From Gloeopeniophorella convolvens (lineage: Eukaryota; Basidiomycota; Agaricomycetes; Russulales), in the NCBI GenBank assembly GCA_022496205.1, contig WTXD01000204.1, positions 1 through 18,001 on the forward strand: a stretch of DNA of 18,001 nucleotides, written 5' to 3'. The notes below the pieces were generated by a model, which was given only the letters and a program-made list of their open reading frames with translations, did no database searches and was not told the origin of the DNA. The stretch's first letter is position 1. Every line of letters starts with the position of its first letter. Shown piece after piece: positions 9,284-18,001 of this stretch. A program made the translations under genes and the position numbers.

Positions 9284-10856
9284 TGTATGGGTACTGTACT
9301 GGGGTGTTTTGATTACTTCGTGAGGGTATGAGTGGTGAGTCTCGACGTTGCACTTGTGTATAGTAGAGTACATGTACCGGATGGGCCAGTTCGCATTGTG
9401 ACCAGGATAACCAGCTTTCGCAAATGTTATTTCAGGAGGATGTACGAGTGGGGTAGGAATGTGCAGCCTTCCTTGCGCAACGCCCTAAATGCGAAGAGGA
9501 ACGATCGTCTGACCATGACTAACGTGAATGCTGGCGACCCATGCTCGTTCTTCTCGTGAGAGTGATAGAACACACTTGCCTGTGAAACCCATAATTGAAT
9601 CACTCCTGCCACATATGTATTGTTCTCCAAGGGTACACCAGAGTCGCGTGAAGAGGTGTCTTCCGATTCTGTCGCAGAGAGCTCACGATAGTGCTGTTAC
9701 TAAGGCTGTCGGACGACTCACCGACGAAGGGATCCAAGTCAGTGTTGTTAGGTGAGCACTACGGTTGTAGTCTACAGCAGAAGCCCTGCCAAACGCTTCC
9801 TGAAGATGATCGCTTTGTCAACTATGATGCATGATGGCCGGCACGGTACCTTTGGCACGGATGACGCGACATAGCGCCTGTTGGCAGTCAAGCGATCCGG
9901 AACAGTGTTCTCCCAGCGTGAGGTTCAAGGAGAGCCCAATCCGCACGCGTCCTTGAGAACAGAGACCTATAAAGGTCTTGAAGAACTTGGCAGTGGATTG
10001 AGTATTCCAGATGTTACGACACGGGCAGTGTGAACGTGGGGAGAGTTTGCTGCGGCCGCAGTGCCTGAGCGTCGGTGCAATTCGGCGGCAGGAAATCGGC
10101 GCCTCGGCACAATTAGGCTTTGCGGGTTGTTTGCGAACACTCGCAGTGGGCCGAGGCTTTTCTCACGGACATCTCGCGGTTTGTTCTGAACTTTCGTCAG
10201 TCATGAAGCAGTCGAGATGCACCGATGCTAACACGATGTAGTTAGTGATACCTCATTATGATTATTTGTGATTTGCGCGCTGATGCTCGAACTAAGCAGT
10301 GATGGAAGACATGAGAAGTTGCAGCTCCACTGATGGTCCTCCTGCAATGGCGATTCAATAGAGTTTGGCTGCCACGAGACTGAGCTCCGAAGCCGGGATT
10401 CCCACACACCCTAAATCACCTGAGTGCTCTGCTGCATCCTTGAGGCCCACTTTGGAACGCGTTGCTCGCCAAAGGGCTATCGTCTCTTATCATCAGTGTC
10501 GAGTTTCTCGATGCAGGACGCCCGTCGACGCCGTCACGGGTCGATTCTTTAGGCCATCACACCCGGAAACGGAGTCGTACGGCACCGGGCAAGGCATGCG
10601 GGGCAAGGGCATCCAGCCAGGGCCTGTCCAGACCCGGCACATGGAAGTCGACACGCCGATGCGACGATGAGAAGAAATGCTTCACGTCACCCCCACTTTC
10701 TGGCTTACGTCTTCTTCTTTCGTCTCCTCGAACGTTGTGCTTATATGAATAGATTGGTTCACACAGACAGTAACTCATATAGGATGCTGTCGCGCTGTCG
10801 AGAAGCCCCTTCTCGCGTTTCCCTTGGGCTGCACAGTCTGGCTCACCAGCGGCACC
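9284..10856. other. 1.6-kb interval before the DUF6534 gene, no supportable gene
   Basis: Several open frames of 60-100 codons occur (for example 10365-10670), none with recognisable motifs or convincing splice structure. The last 120 nt contain a TATA-like element and form the probable promoter of the gene starting at 10857. Confidence 0.45.
10740..10749 (+). promoter_or_regulatory. TATA-like element upstream of DUF6534 gene
   Basis: CTTATATGAA lies about 110 nt upstream of the proposed ATG at 10857, just after a pyrimidine-rich stretch (10709-10730). The evidence is position and composition only. Confidence 0.3.
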
Positions 10857-12924
10857 ATGCACCCTTCTGCCGTTGCAGACATCCGGTCGACCTACGGAGC
10901 TGAGTTCATCGGGTTGCTTATAAGCGCCATGTGCGTTGTCTGCTCATTTCCAGTGCTGGTACCAACTCATGTAAACCACCTAGTCTGTACGGTGTGACTC
11001 TGATCCAGACGTGAGCGAGTTGTTCTCTTTCCCGTCAACCCGCTCACCGAGTATTCCTTCCTATTCAGATGGCACTACTATTAGTGGGTCTTTCACTCAG
11101 GTCCACATGCCGTAGAGTCAACCAGTTTTCCAGCCATTATTATCACCGGGACCGTACTCTGCTGAAGGCTGTCGTTGGGCTCCTTCTGTACGTTCTATCT
11201 CGAACCTTGTTGACAAAACCGGAAGCCTCATGCTCGTTTAGCTTTATGGACACGTTGCACACGGCCTTGTGTATTTACACCATCTATTGGTGCGCCGGCA
11301 CACTATGCGGCGCATTTCCTTAGTCTGATTGCGACAGGTACCTGATTTTGAACTTTGGGAATGTCCCGAGCTTGGACTTCAATATGTGGTGAGTATATCT
11401 TTGAAGTCTAGGGGCAAATTCTTCCTAACATATGCATCAGGGCTGTGAATGTACGTTGTTCTGCGCCACTGCCGAAGGGCCGCGTCAATGACCATTTTTG
11501 TTTATAGACGCAACTCGACCTTAACGTATGTCAAACGTTCCCCAATATGCATTGGTACTCATTGCCGATCACCCTAATAGGGGGCCATTGCCGTTTTGGT
11601 CCAATTGTCAGCCTACGCCGCACCTTCTAGCTTCGAGATATGCTGACGTAGTGCAGCTTCTACGCGAGGCGTGTCTTTCTCAGTGAGTGCTCCTGCTGAC
11701 TAGCGGGCCGACGAGCCTCACTCCGACGGCTATCAGTGAGCAAGAACGCCTTTTTGACGGGAGTGATTGTGAGTATGTTGAGTCAACTTCTTACGCGCCG
11801 CTAATAGACCACCGGCACCTCTAGCTCATTTTCTCTTCCATGCACTTCTGTGAGTGATCGCGTGACTACACGCCGCATGTTATCTTTTCCTGAACCGGCG
11901 TTCTCCTAGCGCTCGGCGTCGGTGCGTCTACCTACTCATTTCTGACGTCTATTGAGTGTTGAGGCGACTATATGGACCAGTCTTCACAGTCAAGGCGTAC
12001 GTCTGTCTACTATTTTTTACTACATTCCTACTCACACTGTTTAGTTTTGCGCTCAAACGATTCTCCCTCTATAACTCGTTAATCGTATGTCCCCGCTGTC
12101 CTCGTCTTTCAACACGCTGACATCAGAAAGTGGATAACGTGTTTGGGGATGAGCGCAGCTACCGCAGCGGACATCATAATCGCCACGTCTATGTGTTGGT
12201 ACCTCTATCACAAGAGAACGGGCTTCGCGAAGTGAGTTGCTCGACACCCCAGGCTTAGAATCTAGGGCCAACGCCGGCGCACAGAACAGATTCCATGATC
12301 ATGACCTTGATGTCATACAGTGTTAACACTGGCCTGTTGACAAGGTAAAATTCCGTTTGTTTCTCGAATGTCACCCATGTTAACAGATTCGAGTAGCATC
12401 ATCGCCACTGCCACGCTCATCTGCGTGAGGAACTCGGCACATTGCATCGCGGCGGCGGGCTGACGCAACCTCTAGTTCGCGATCACGCCAACCAGCTTCG
12501 TCTGGCAGGCCTTCTTTTGGACGTTAGGGAAATGTGCGTTTGCATCCTCTGTGGTATAGCTCTGACCTTCATATGCGTTTCATAGGCTACATCAACTCAT
12601 TCCTAGCCATGTGAGGCTCGGGAACGTGCCCGTCTCTGTCTGATAGATCTGACTTGGGTCTCTTCTAGCCTGAACAGTCGCGACATCCTCCGTGAACGCG
12701 CAACTGGCAGCATGTTCGGCATGTCCCCAATCCGGATCGAACAACCACTATCGGAGTCATACGAGTCCAGCGGTATACGGCCGGCTGTCCTCGCTGTCAG
12801 CGTGCAAAAGTCCATCACGACAGACTTCGCGCAGGGCAAGTTCGAGTACGAATCTGGATCCCCTGTCGACTCGTCAAAATCGGTGCGAATGCCACGTTTC
12901 ACACGACGTCTGCTTCCGGTTTGA
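10857..12924 (+). CDS. DUF6534 domain-containing seven-transmembrane protein, 20 exons
   Basis: Exons: 10857-10930, 10984-11010, 11069-11083, 11134-11187, 11242-11289, 11338-11388, 11441-11450, 11508-11525, 11581-11606, 11657-11682, 11737-11768, 11825-11849, 11910-11955, 12045-12084, 12131-12231, 12285-12344, 12394-12424, 12476-12533, 12586-12610, 12669-12924. They total 1,023 nt, an exact multiple of three, giving 340 residues. All introns are GT-AG, 46-60 nt except one of 89 nt. The protein begins with a membrane segment (FIGLLISAILYGVTLIQTW), then LHTALCIYTIYWYL and VQLFYARRVFL. Residues about 170-261 match the DUF6534 pattern: AATAADIIIATSMCWYLY, RTGFAK, NTGLLTS, FVWQAFFWTLGKCYINSF and LNSRD. 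A Ser-rich cytosol-type tail of about 79 residues follows. The family is an uncharacterised fungal integral membrane protein with about seven helices; no ligand or reaction is known. The least certain junctions are introns 3, 13 and 16. Confidence 0.88.
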
Positions 12925-13839
12925 CGAAAGGTTCTGTCCCAGCAGGTGCTCCCTATAGCCGACCACCGGTGACGTGTCAACGAATCCCGTCTCACTGATT
13001 CGGATTCGACGAATGCTACACTTCTTGGCGGACCGTGTAGTTTGTACATCTCTAAGCAAACTTGATTTTGGTCCCTGCTAAAAACTAATCCATCTACCCT
13101 TCAATGTATTACTCTGATCCTGCATTACGCTTTCATCGCAATCTACTTTTCGAGCTGGATGCGATCCCTCGGTCGGCGGCGCACGTACTAGCGCCGCCCC
13201 GGGTCTTTGGTCAGGCGCTGCAAAGCAAATATGGGGTACTACCTACTACAAATCCTTGCTGTAAGTTCACCGTGACCGGTGCGTTCGGGTCGGAAGAACC
13301 GTCGGTTCACCAACACTAGAGTACAACGCAATAGTCAGATCCAGCTTAGCAGTTTCTGAGTTTCGGCCCCAGATGTGCACAGGGTATGGGATGGTACTTC
13401 TTGCCTACATTCGCGCAAATTACCTACCTTCTTCGAAGAATCGTTTATAGTTGAAGCCGTAGCTGGAGGAGCGCATGGCGCGACTAGGGCCAATGGCGAT
13501 GCTGCTACCGACAACACAGACTCCCGGGATTAGTCGCCTTGAACTTTGATACGCCTTTGATCCACGAATATTCCGCGCGATTACTGATGCTCGTACTGAC
13601 ATGGCACTCACCGCCAGCACAGCCACGCGGCTCGCATGAATGGGCGTGGGTGCCCGCCGACCCTAGTAAAGTCGGTCGGCTCGCCTTCTCTCCCCATCAT
13701 ACGAGGAGCACAGATGTCAGATGACAAGAAGGGCGAGGCTCTCGGAGGTTACGGGCACTCCGGTAGATTCGTCAGGAGGGTCTGACGCCAGCGGCTCCTT
13801 ATTGACACAGTAATGAACTGCGGCTTCCACGTCTCAACT

Positions 13840-14460
13840 CCTCATATTGACGTTGCTCACGGTGGCCGAGTACCTCCTGACACGGCCCAGGCCGGGTTCA
13901 TGGACTAGCTCAAAGATATTGATAGCAAAATCAAACTTTACGCTGTGAGAAGGTTCTTCATAGCATGTCTAGCTTTCCGCGAACAGCGCCCAATTGCTCC
14001 GATATGGTGGCCTTGACAATATACACTACAACTGCGAACATTCATAGAGAACAGATACCACTGCCCGCGGAGGTCACTGTGGTGTCTTCGATAGGAATGG
14101 CAATCAGAGGAGCGCCGCGGCATTTAGGGAGACTTCGCGGGTATGACGTCCAATAATGGATCAGGTGCACTTGGAGGCTGAGGTCATATGAAAGAAGCAC
14201 GTTCCCTGTAACAACCGGTGGCTTGTCATATTAATGGGTAATCTCCCTGCGAGGTAGAAGGTATACGCATCAGAACGAAGTAGCTGCGCCTTGAAGCTTG
14301 AAGCTTGAAGCGTCGCGATGAGCAATTTGCCAACCAAGCCGCGACGATTGGCCAGGTCCTTCCCCAAGACCTCGAAATCGACAATAGGCTCCGAGGTCCT
14401 TGGCAGGCGAGCGTAATGGTTGGAGTGTTGGTCAAGTGAGCCTAGGACACCGTTCCTCGT
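13840..14460 (-). pseudogene. Possible decayed NmrA-like NAD(P)-binding protein gene
   Basis: Read on the minus strand, pieces appear in the order expected for an NmrA/isoflavone-reductase-like protein: GLVGKLLIATLQASSFK (around 14330-14283), which looks like the helix and strand after the nucleotide-binding loop; then VVVYIVKATISEQLG (around 14050-14005), resembling the DAVVS...KA..EQL region; then a charged PGPCQEVLGHRE segment near 13890-13850. They lie in different frames with stop codons between them, and the glycine-rich loop itself is not intact. I could not build an intact spliced model. This rests on weak pattern memory alone and could be chance. Confidence 0.2.
14290..14310. repeat. 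Three tandem CTTGAAG units
   Basis: CTTGAAG is repeated three times without interruption (21 bp). The total is a multiple of three, so it would not shift a reading frame. It falls inside the possible NmrA-like remnant, encoding its LQASSFK stretch on the minus strand. Confidence 0.8.
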
Positions 14461-16133
14461 CAAGTGATTCTTTGGCCTATGAACAACTTAGATGCTTCTA
14501 CAGCTAACGCCAAGATGCAGCCAGTCACTCACATGGTGACCCACGCCGGGCCGTATATGTGAGTTTGAGGCACATCACTCGTGTTCGGGTTCAACGTCGT
14601 ACTCAAAGCGACCTACATGGCCCAAGGAGATGGACTCCAACATTGACGTGCCTGTGATTTCATACTTGACCCTGTCCACTTGCAGAGACGCAACATCGCA
14701 TCCTTATGTGGTATAATTTTTGCTACTTTGCCTCGTATCCTGCCCATCGGTTCGCTGTCGCTTCAGACCTGGAAAGTGGCTGGCATCCCAGAGCCAAAAG
14801 TCAGAGATGAGGAATTGCTTTGTAACAACACCCCTGGAGTTGTACAGCCAGTAGAACCAATGGCGTAAGTCTCGCGAATAGTAGGGTGCGTTTCCTTAAC
14901 TCTTTCAGAACTTCAGCATGATGGTAGGGATAGCGGGGTAGGAAGTGGCGGTATCCCGAAACCATTGCAGTCTGGGAGAGCCCTGATGGAGGAGACGTCA
15001 GGATAGCGAAAGAAAGTATGCATAAATCTCGCTGGTTTCCACACAACTGTACAGTGGATGGCCACCGCCACCAGAATTGCCCCAGTGATGGGCACGAAGG
15101 TTGCAGTCCGGAACGTCGCCGGGATGTTTGATCCCGTCTGGTTGTAGTTGGGCTGTAACATCACATATGTTATTGAGCAAGTCGAAAAGGGTAAGGAGTA
15201 CAATCAAATCCATCTGAGGTAGAGTCACACCGATGAAGGTGAGTCAAAGACGAAGGCGACTTCATGACGATGTCGACGACGAGCTACTACGGCGAGTCGG
15301 AGTCCGCCGCGCAGGCTCGCGCAGGACCCGCGTCATGACTATTGTGGGAACTTTTCCCGGCCCGTCTAAGCGTCCCGTGTTTCCCGCGTCCCTGTCGTCC
15401 CGGTCATCGGGCCCGGGCTGTCCCGCGCCTCCCAGGTGTGCGCTCTAGCTGCACTCTTCTGGCTGTCTCTCTTCCACAGCTCCCCAGGACTTCTCATCCT
15501 CAGTAACTTTCCGTAGGAAGTTCTCTCCGTCGCAAACAATCGCCGCGAAACCAAAATTGTATGCCTTTTTTCTCGATTGCTGTGATGATCAGATACTGTC
15601 ACCGGCGCACATCACCTGTGCAGGTATATGTAAAACTGCAAGTCCGGCTTCTCACTCAATATCGGTGCTCTACAGCTACCTAGAATCGAATCCAGAAGAC
15701 AAGTGGCCTGCGCGGCGTGGTCAACGACTTGCAACGACCGTCTGCAGCCCTCTGTTCCCTTCCTGATGCCGATATCGACGAAAAGACTTGAATCTAGACG
15801 CAAATCTCGGCTGTTTGACGGCTGCGTAAGCTCCTTGGGACGTCGGACTCCCAAAGCCACCTTCATATATACATACACGAGCTGATACATACACATGCAT
15901 TCCTGGCCATCAGCAATGCGGTAGGCTTCGAACGACCTACAGAGCAATGCCCTTCTGCTCGTTTGGAGCTCACGATATCTTTTGTTCCATTAGATGTAGA
16001 TGTAGTTGCTAAGCTCAGGGGAGCACGCTACCTCATCTAGAATCACAGAACGTGCGAGTCATTGCCCCATCATTACGACGGGAATTGGCACACGGAACAG
16101 CCTCGCCTATCGTACTGCCTTGTGCATGTGATC

Positions 16134-16142
16134 CATATAAGG
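16134..16142 (+). promoter_or_regulatory. TATA-like element upstream of copy E
   Basis: CATATAAGG lies about 150 nt upstream of the proposed ATG at 16287. It is a candidate core promoter element by position only. Confidence 0.25.
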
Positions 16143-16222
16143 AGGGTGTGCAAGCGCCGGCCTTGCATACTTATTGTGGGACACTCACACGAACAGGTTT
16201 CCGTGGCTTGCACCCTGCGTTG

Positions 16223-16236
16223 CCCCCCCCCCCCCC
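16223..16236. repeat. Poly-C run (14 C)
   Basis: Fourteen consecutive C lie 50 nt upstream of the copy E start. Runs of this kind are prone to replication slippage and to sequencing-length error, which matters for the frameshifts called in the adjacent exon. Confidence 0.9.
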
Positions 16237-16286
16237 AACCTCCCATTCCCCCCATCGACCCTCAGCGCTTTGGTATCCTGCCTGTC

Positions 16287-17091
16287 ATGTCGCGTCGTGG
16301 TAGATCCAACTCGTGGGACGATGACTTCGTCCCTCCGTCTCCCATCTCTCCCCCGCTGGCCCCAAATGACCATAGTAACGTGGACAACGGGACGATAGCA
16401 CCGATCTTTATCCAAGCCCCGCCCCAACCCACAATCATTGTGCCACCAGAGGTCGCTCCCGCTCCCGCTCCCATTCGCCCATGTATAGGTATCGCGACGG
16501 TAGTCGTAGTCCAAGCCGCAGTCCCAGTCGGAGGAGACATACATGCAGGAGTAGATCACCATCCCGTACAGTCCACCTCACATCTATCCGAGTCTCCTCC
16601 AAGTCACCATTATCCCCCCTCCCTCGCGCTACATCACTCCGCCGCTCGTTGAGCCTCCCATCTGGCCGCCTCCGAAACAGCCTGTGGACATCCTGACATT
16701 CCACTATAATAGGAATATGGCGTACGCACCTGCCGCCCGGACCTATGATGTATGCCTCTCTTGTTCCGCATGTCATCATGTCATCTGATCGGGGGCTGTG
16801 CGTCTGCAGGAGGCCATCGATACCGTCCTCGAGCTATGGCCGGAGCTGCGCGACGTCGAGCGTGACCACATCAAACTACTTGTGACAGGGTCAGACCACC
16901 TCGTGCGCGTACCGAAGATGTCGTGGCAGGCGGTCCTGCTCGACCTCCCGCGCTACGAGGTGGTGCACGTAACGGTGGATGAGATCCCGCCCCCGCCGAA
17001 ATACCAGGGCAAGGGCAAGGGCAGGATGGGTGACGAGAAAGGACGCAGGTCGAGCGGCTTCTTCTCGTCGATCAAGAGCTTCTTCGGGTGA
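16287..17091 (+). CDS. Paralogue family copy E: RS-rich N-terminus, apparently frameshifted exon 1
   Basis: Exon 2 (16810-17091, 93 residues) is clearly a family member: helix EAIDTVLELWPEL, strand HIKLLVT, Trp-containing PKMSW, last strand VVHVTV, PPKY, then a basic tail ending SSGFFSSIKSFFG. The phase-0 intron is 16750-16809. Exon 1 needs three reading frames. Frame one is 16287 to about 16452 (begins MSRRGRSNSWDDDFVPPSP). Frame two is about 16453-16564, an Arg/Ser-rich stretch with RSRSRSHSP and GSRSPSRSPSRR. Frame three is about 16561-16749 (PPHIYPS, then WPPPKQPVDILTFHYN and the hairpin end AYAPAARTYD). Both shifts are in the direction expected for single missing bases, in the short G and C runs near 16450 and 16562. 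I see no intron that repairs them. Either the gene is recently broken or the assembly has two indel errors. The rest of the gene looks well conserved. Confidence 0.72.
16453..16564 (+). other. RS-rich (Arg-Ser repeat) segment in copy E exon 1
   Basis: In the frame containing codons at 16481, this stretch reads as alternating Arg/Ser with SP dipeptides, typical of RS domains that SRPK/Clk-type kinases phosphorylate in nuclear proteins. It is out of frame with both flanking parts of the exon. Copies A-D have no such segment. Confidence 0.6.
16993..17004 (+). other. PPxY motif of copy E
   Basis: The codons spell PPKY within a run of four prolines, five residues after the last core strand. It aligns with the PY motifs of copies A-D. 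Confidence 0.6.
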
Positions 17092-17380
17092 CGACTCGCG
17101 GACGAGGACGTGCATCTTGCATCGTCGTATCGGACCCCAAGCTTAAGGCTGCTTAGGGCCAGCCCTGTAACAGCCTCGGAAAACCGGATACTTTCTTGCT
17201 GATTTACGAAGTGTCGTGTCGTCTCTTCGAATATGTAAACTAAGGATCAATATGACGATTTATGGTCAATACGCATTTATGGGTACAACGTACGGGAGCA
17301 AATCGGACAAGATCATACGTGCCAAGGAACAACAACAGGACGCACAACACGCGACTAGGTACCATCCACCGCAGACCAGC

Positions 17381-17944
17381 TCACCCAGTAGCCACCCCTG
17401 CCGCAGCAACCCGCAGCGCCTCAAACGGATGGCCCCAACGTTCCATCAGTTCCTTTGCCAGCCTCTCGGCAGCTGCGCGATCCTGGGCGAGCCTTGGCGC
17501 GCGCTGCGCCCACTGCACACGATCAAGGAAGACCGGGCGGAAGCGGCGTGACGGGGGCAGCGTGTCATCCTCCACCTCCTCCGCCTCGGGCGCAGCCTCC
17601 GGCGTCTCCAGCCCACCATCGTCGTCTGAGAGAAGAGATAACGCTTGGATGCGTTGTGAGGGCGGCGTCCGGTACGCGTGCGTCGGCGCGGGCTTGGGCC
17701 GGCGCGGCGTCGACGGCCCCGCGACGGGTTCGGACGCGACGAGCAGTGGTGCGTCCGGCATCTCGGTGTCCTCCGAGCCAGACGAGGCCGAGTTGAACTT
17801 GCGGACGGGCAGCACGCGCGCAGCCGAAGCGCGCGGCGTGGTGCGCGGGCGTTTCGAGGGTGTTTCGTGGACGAAGATGCCGTCGTCGTCGTCATCGTCG
17901 TTAGATGCATTGCCGCCTACTTTGGGCGGCAAGGGTTCAAACAT
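17381..17944 (-). CDS. Hypothetical low-complexity, probably nuclear protein
   Basis: This is a single uninterrupted exon of 187 residues, from ATG at 17944 to TGA at 17381. I do not recognise a family. Visible features are an acidic run of seven Asp-rich residues (16-21), a basic cluster KRPRTTPR (31-38) that could be a nuclear localisation signal, a second basic patch STPRRPKP (78-85), Ser/Asp-rich patches that look like casein-kinase-2 sites (55-61 and 104-109), an acidic stretch (115-127), and a C-terminal segment (133-180) with RRFRPVFLDRVQWAQR and a helix AAAERLAKELMERWGHPFEAL. Only the last 50 residues look foldable, so they are the part most likely to be conserved. It is convergent with copy E, with 289 nt between stop codons. 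High GC and strong codon bias support real coding, though a spliced C-terminal extension cannot be excluded. Confidence 0.7.
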   Translation of the reverse strand: MFEPLPPKVGGNASNDDDDDDGIFVHETPSKRPRTTPRASAARVLPVRKFNSASSGSEDTEMPDAPLLVASEPVAGPSTPRRPKPAPTHAYRTPPSQRIQALSLLSDDDGGLETPEAAPEAEEVEDDTLPPSRRFRPVFLDRVQWAQRAPRLAQDRAAAERLAKELMERWGHPFEALRVAAAGVATG

Positions 17945-18001
17945 GACTCTTCGCTTGCTGCTGCTTGCTACGGAGGGCGTGAGGCTTGCATTGCGTAGCG
18001 C

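Larger units (their letters stand above)
12925..16286. other. 3.4-kb gene-poor interval with possible decayed fragments
   Basis: No intact gene could be assembled. Minus-strand 13840-14460 has weak resemblance to an NmrA-like NAD(P)-binding protein (listed separately). Minus-strand 14913-15228 encodes hydrophobic stretches in two different frames (MDLIVLLTLFDLLNN and FVPITGAILVAVAIH) that could be a broken membrane-protein gene, but I cannot join them. Plus-strand 13620-13780 has a short WAWVPAD stretch that only superficially resembles the paralogue family. A 7-bp triplicate lies at 14290-14310, and a run of 14 C at 16223-16236 sits just upstream of copy E. Confidence 0.45.

Noticed and set aside
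13620..13785. Possible sixth paralogue remnant: EWAWVPAD near 13636 and a basic ending GRFVRRV before a TGA near 13781
   Set aside because: Only about eight residues resemble the hairpin end, there is no room for the core between the two pieces, and the helix, Trp and PY motif are absent. It is more likely coincidence.
14913..15228. Hydrophobic minus-strand stretches that could be a membrane-protein fragment
   Set aside because: Two frames each give one hydrophobic segment, but no splice model joins them and no family-diagnostic residues are present.
15233..15448. Arg-rich open frame starting MKVSQRRRRLHDDVDDELL
   Set aside because: Composition follows a CG-rich, Arg-biased stretch; there is no recognisable domain and the frame ends in low-complexity Pro/Ser.

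Overview
This window reads as nuclear DNA of a basidiomycete fungus, most likely a polypore-type agaricomycete. The genes are cut by many short GT-AG introns of about 46-60 nt. One gene encodes a DUF6534-type membrane protein, a family known essentially from Basidiomycota. There is no operon structure, ribosome-binding site, CRISPR array or prokaryotic feature. All gene models below were assembled by hand from reading frames, splice sites and protein-family resemblance. No searches were run.

Layout. Positions 1-1257 (minus) hold most of an NAD(P)-dependent epimerase/reductase of the dihydroflavonol-4-reductase-like extended SDR class, with its C-terminus beyond the left edge. About 3.4 kb with no gene I can support follows. 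From 4671 to 9283 four small two-exon genes (copies A-D) lie head to tail on the plus strand. They are diverged paralogues, and a fifth copy (E) lies at 16287-17091. Between them, at 10857-12924 (plus), is a DUF6534-type seven-membrane-segment protein whose 1,023-nt coding sequence is split into 20 exons. The stretch 12925-16286 is gene-poor and may hold decayed fragments. The right end carries a single-exon gene for a low-complexity, probably nuclear protein on the minus strand (17381-17944), convergent with copy E.

The most interesting content is the five-member family. Each copy has a variable N-terminus, a conserved core of about 75 residues interrupted at the same codon by a phase-0 intron, then a [P/L]PxY motif in all five, then a low-complexity linker, and finally a very short basic/aromatic C-terminal tail. 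The core's apparent order (beta hairpin, helix, strand, short helix containing an invariant Trp, strand) is compatible with a small beta-grasp/ubiquitin-like fold. The [P/L]PxY motif is the class of ligand bound by WW domains of Rsp5/Nedd4-type ubiquitin ligases. I infer, without proof, a fungal family of small membrane-associated adaptors or substrates of such a ligase. Copy E has an RS-rich N-terminal extension and two apparent single-base frameshifts. I see no evidence that the epimerase, DUF6534 protein and paralogue family act together; they are probably just neighbours.
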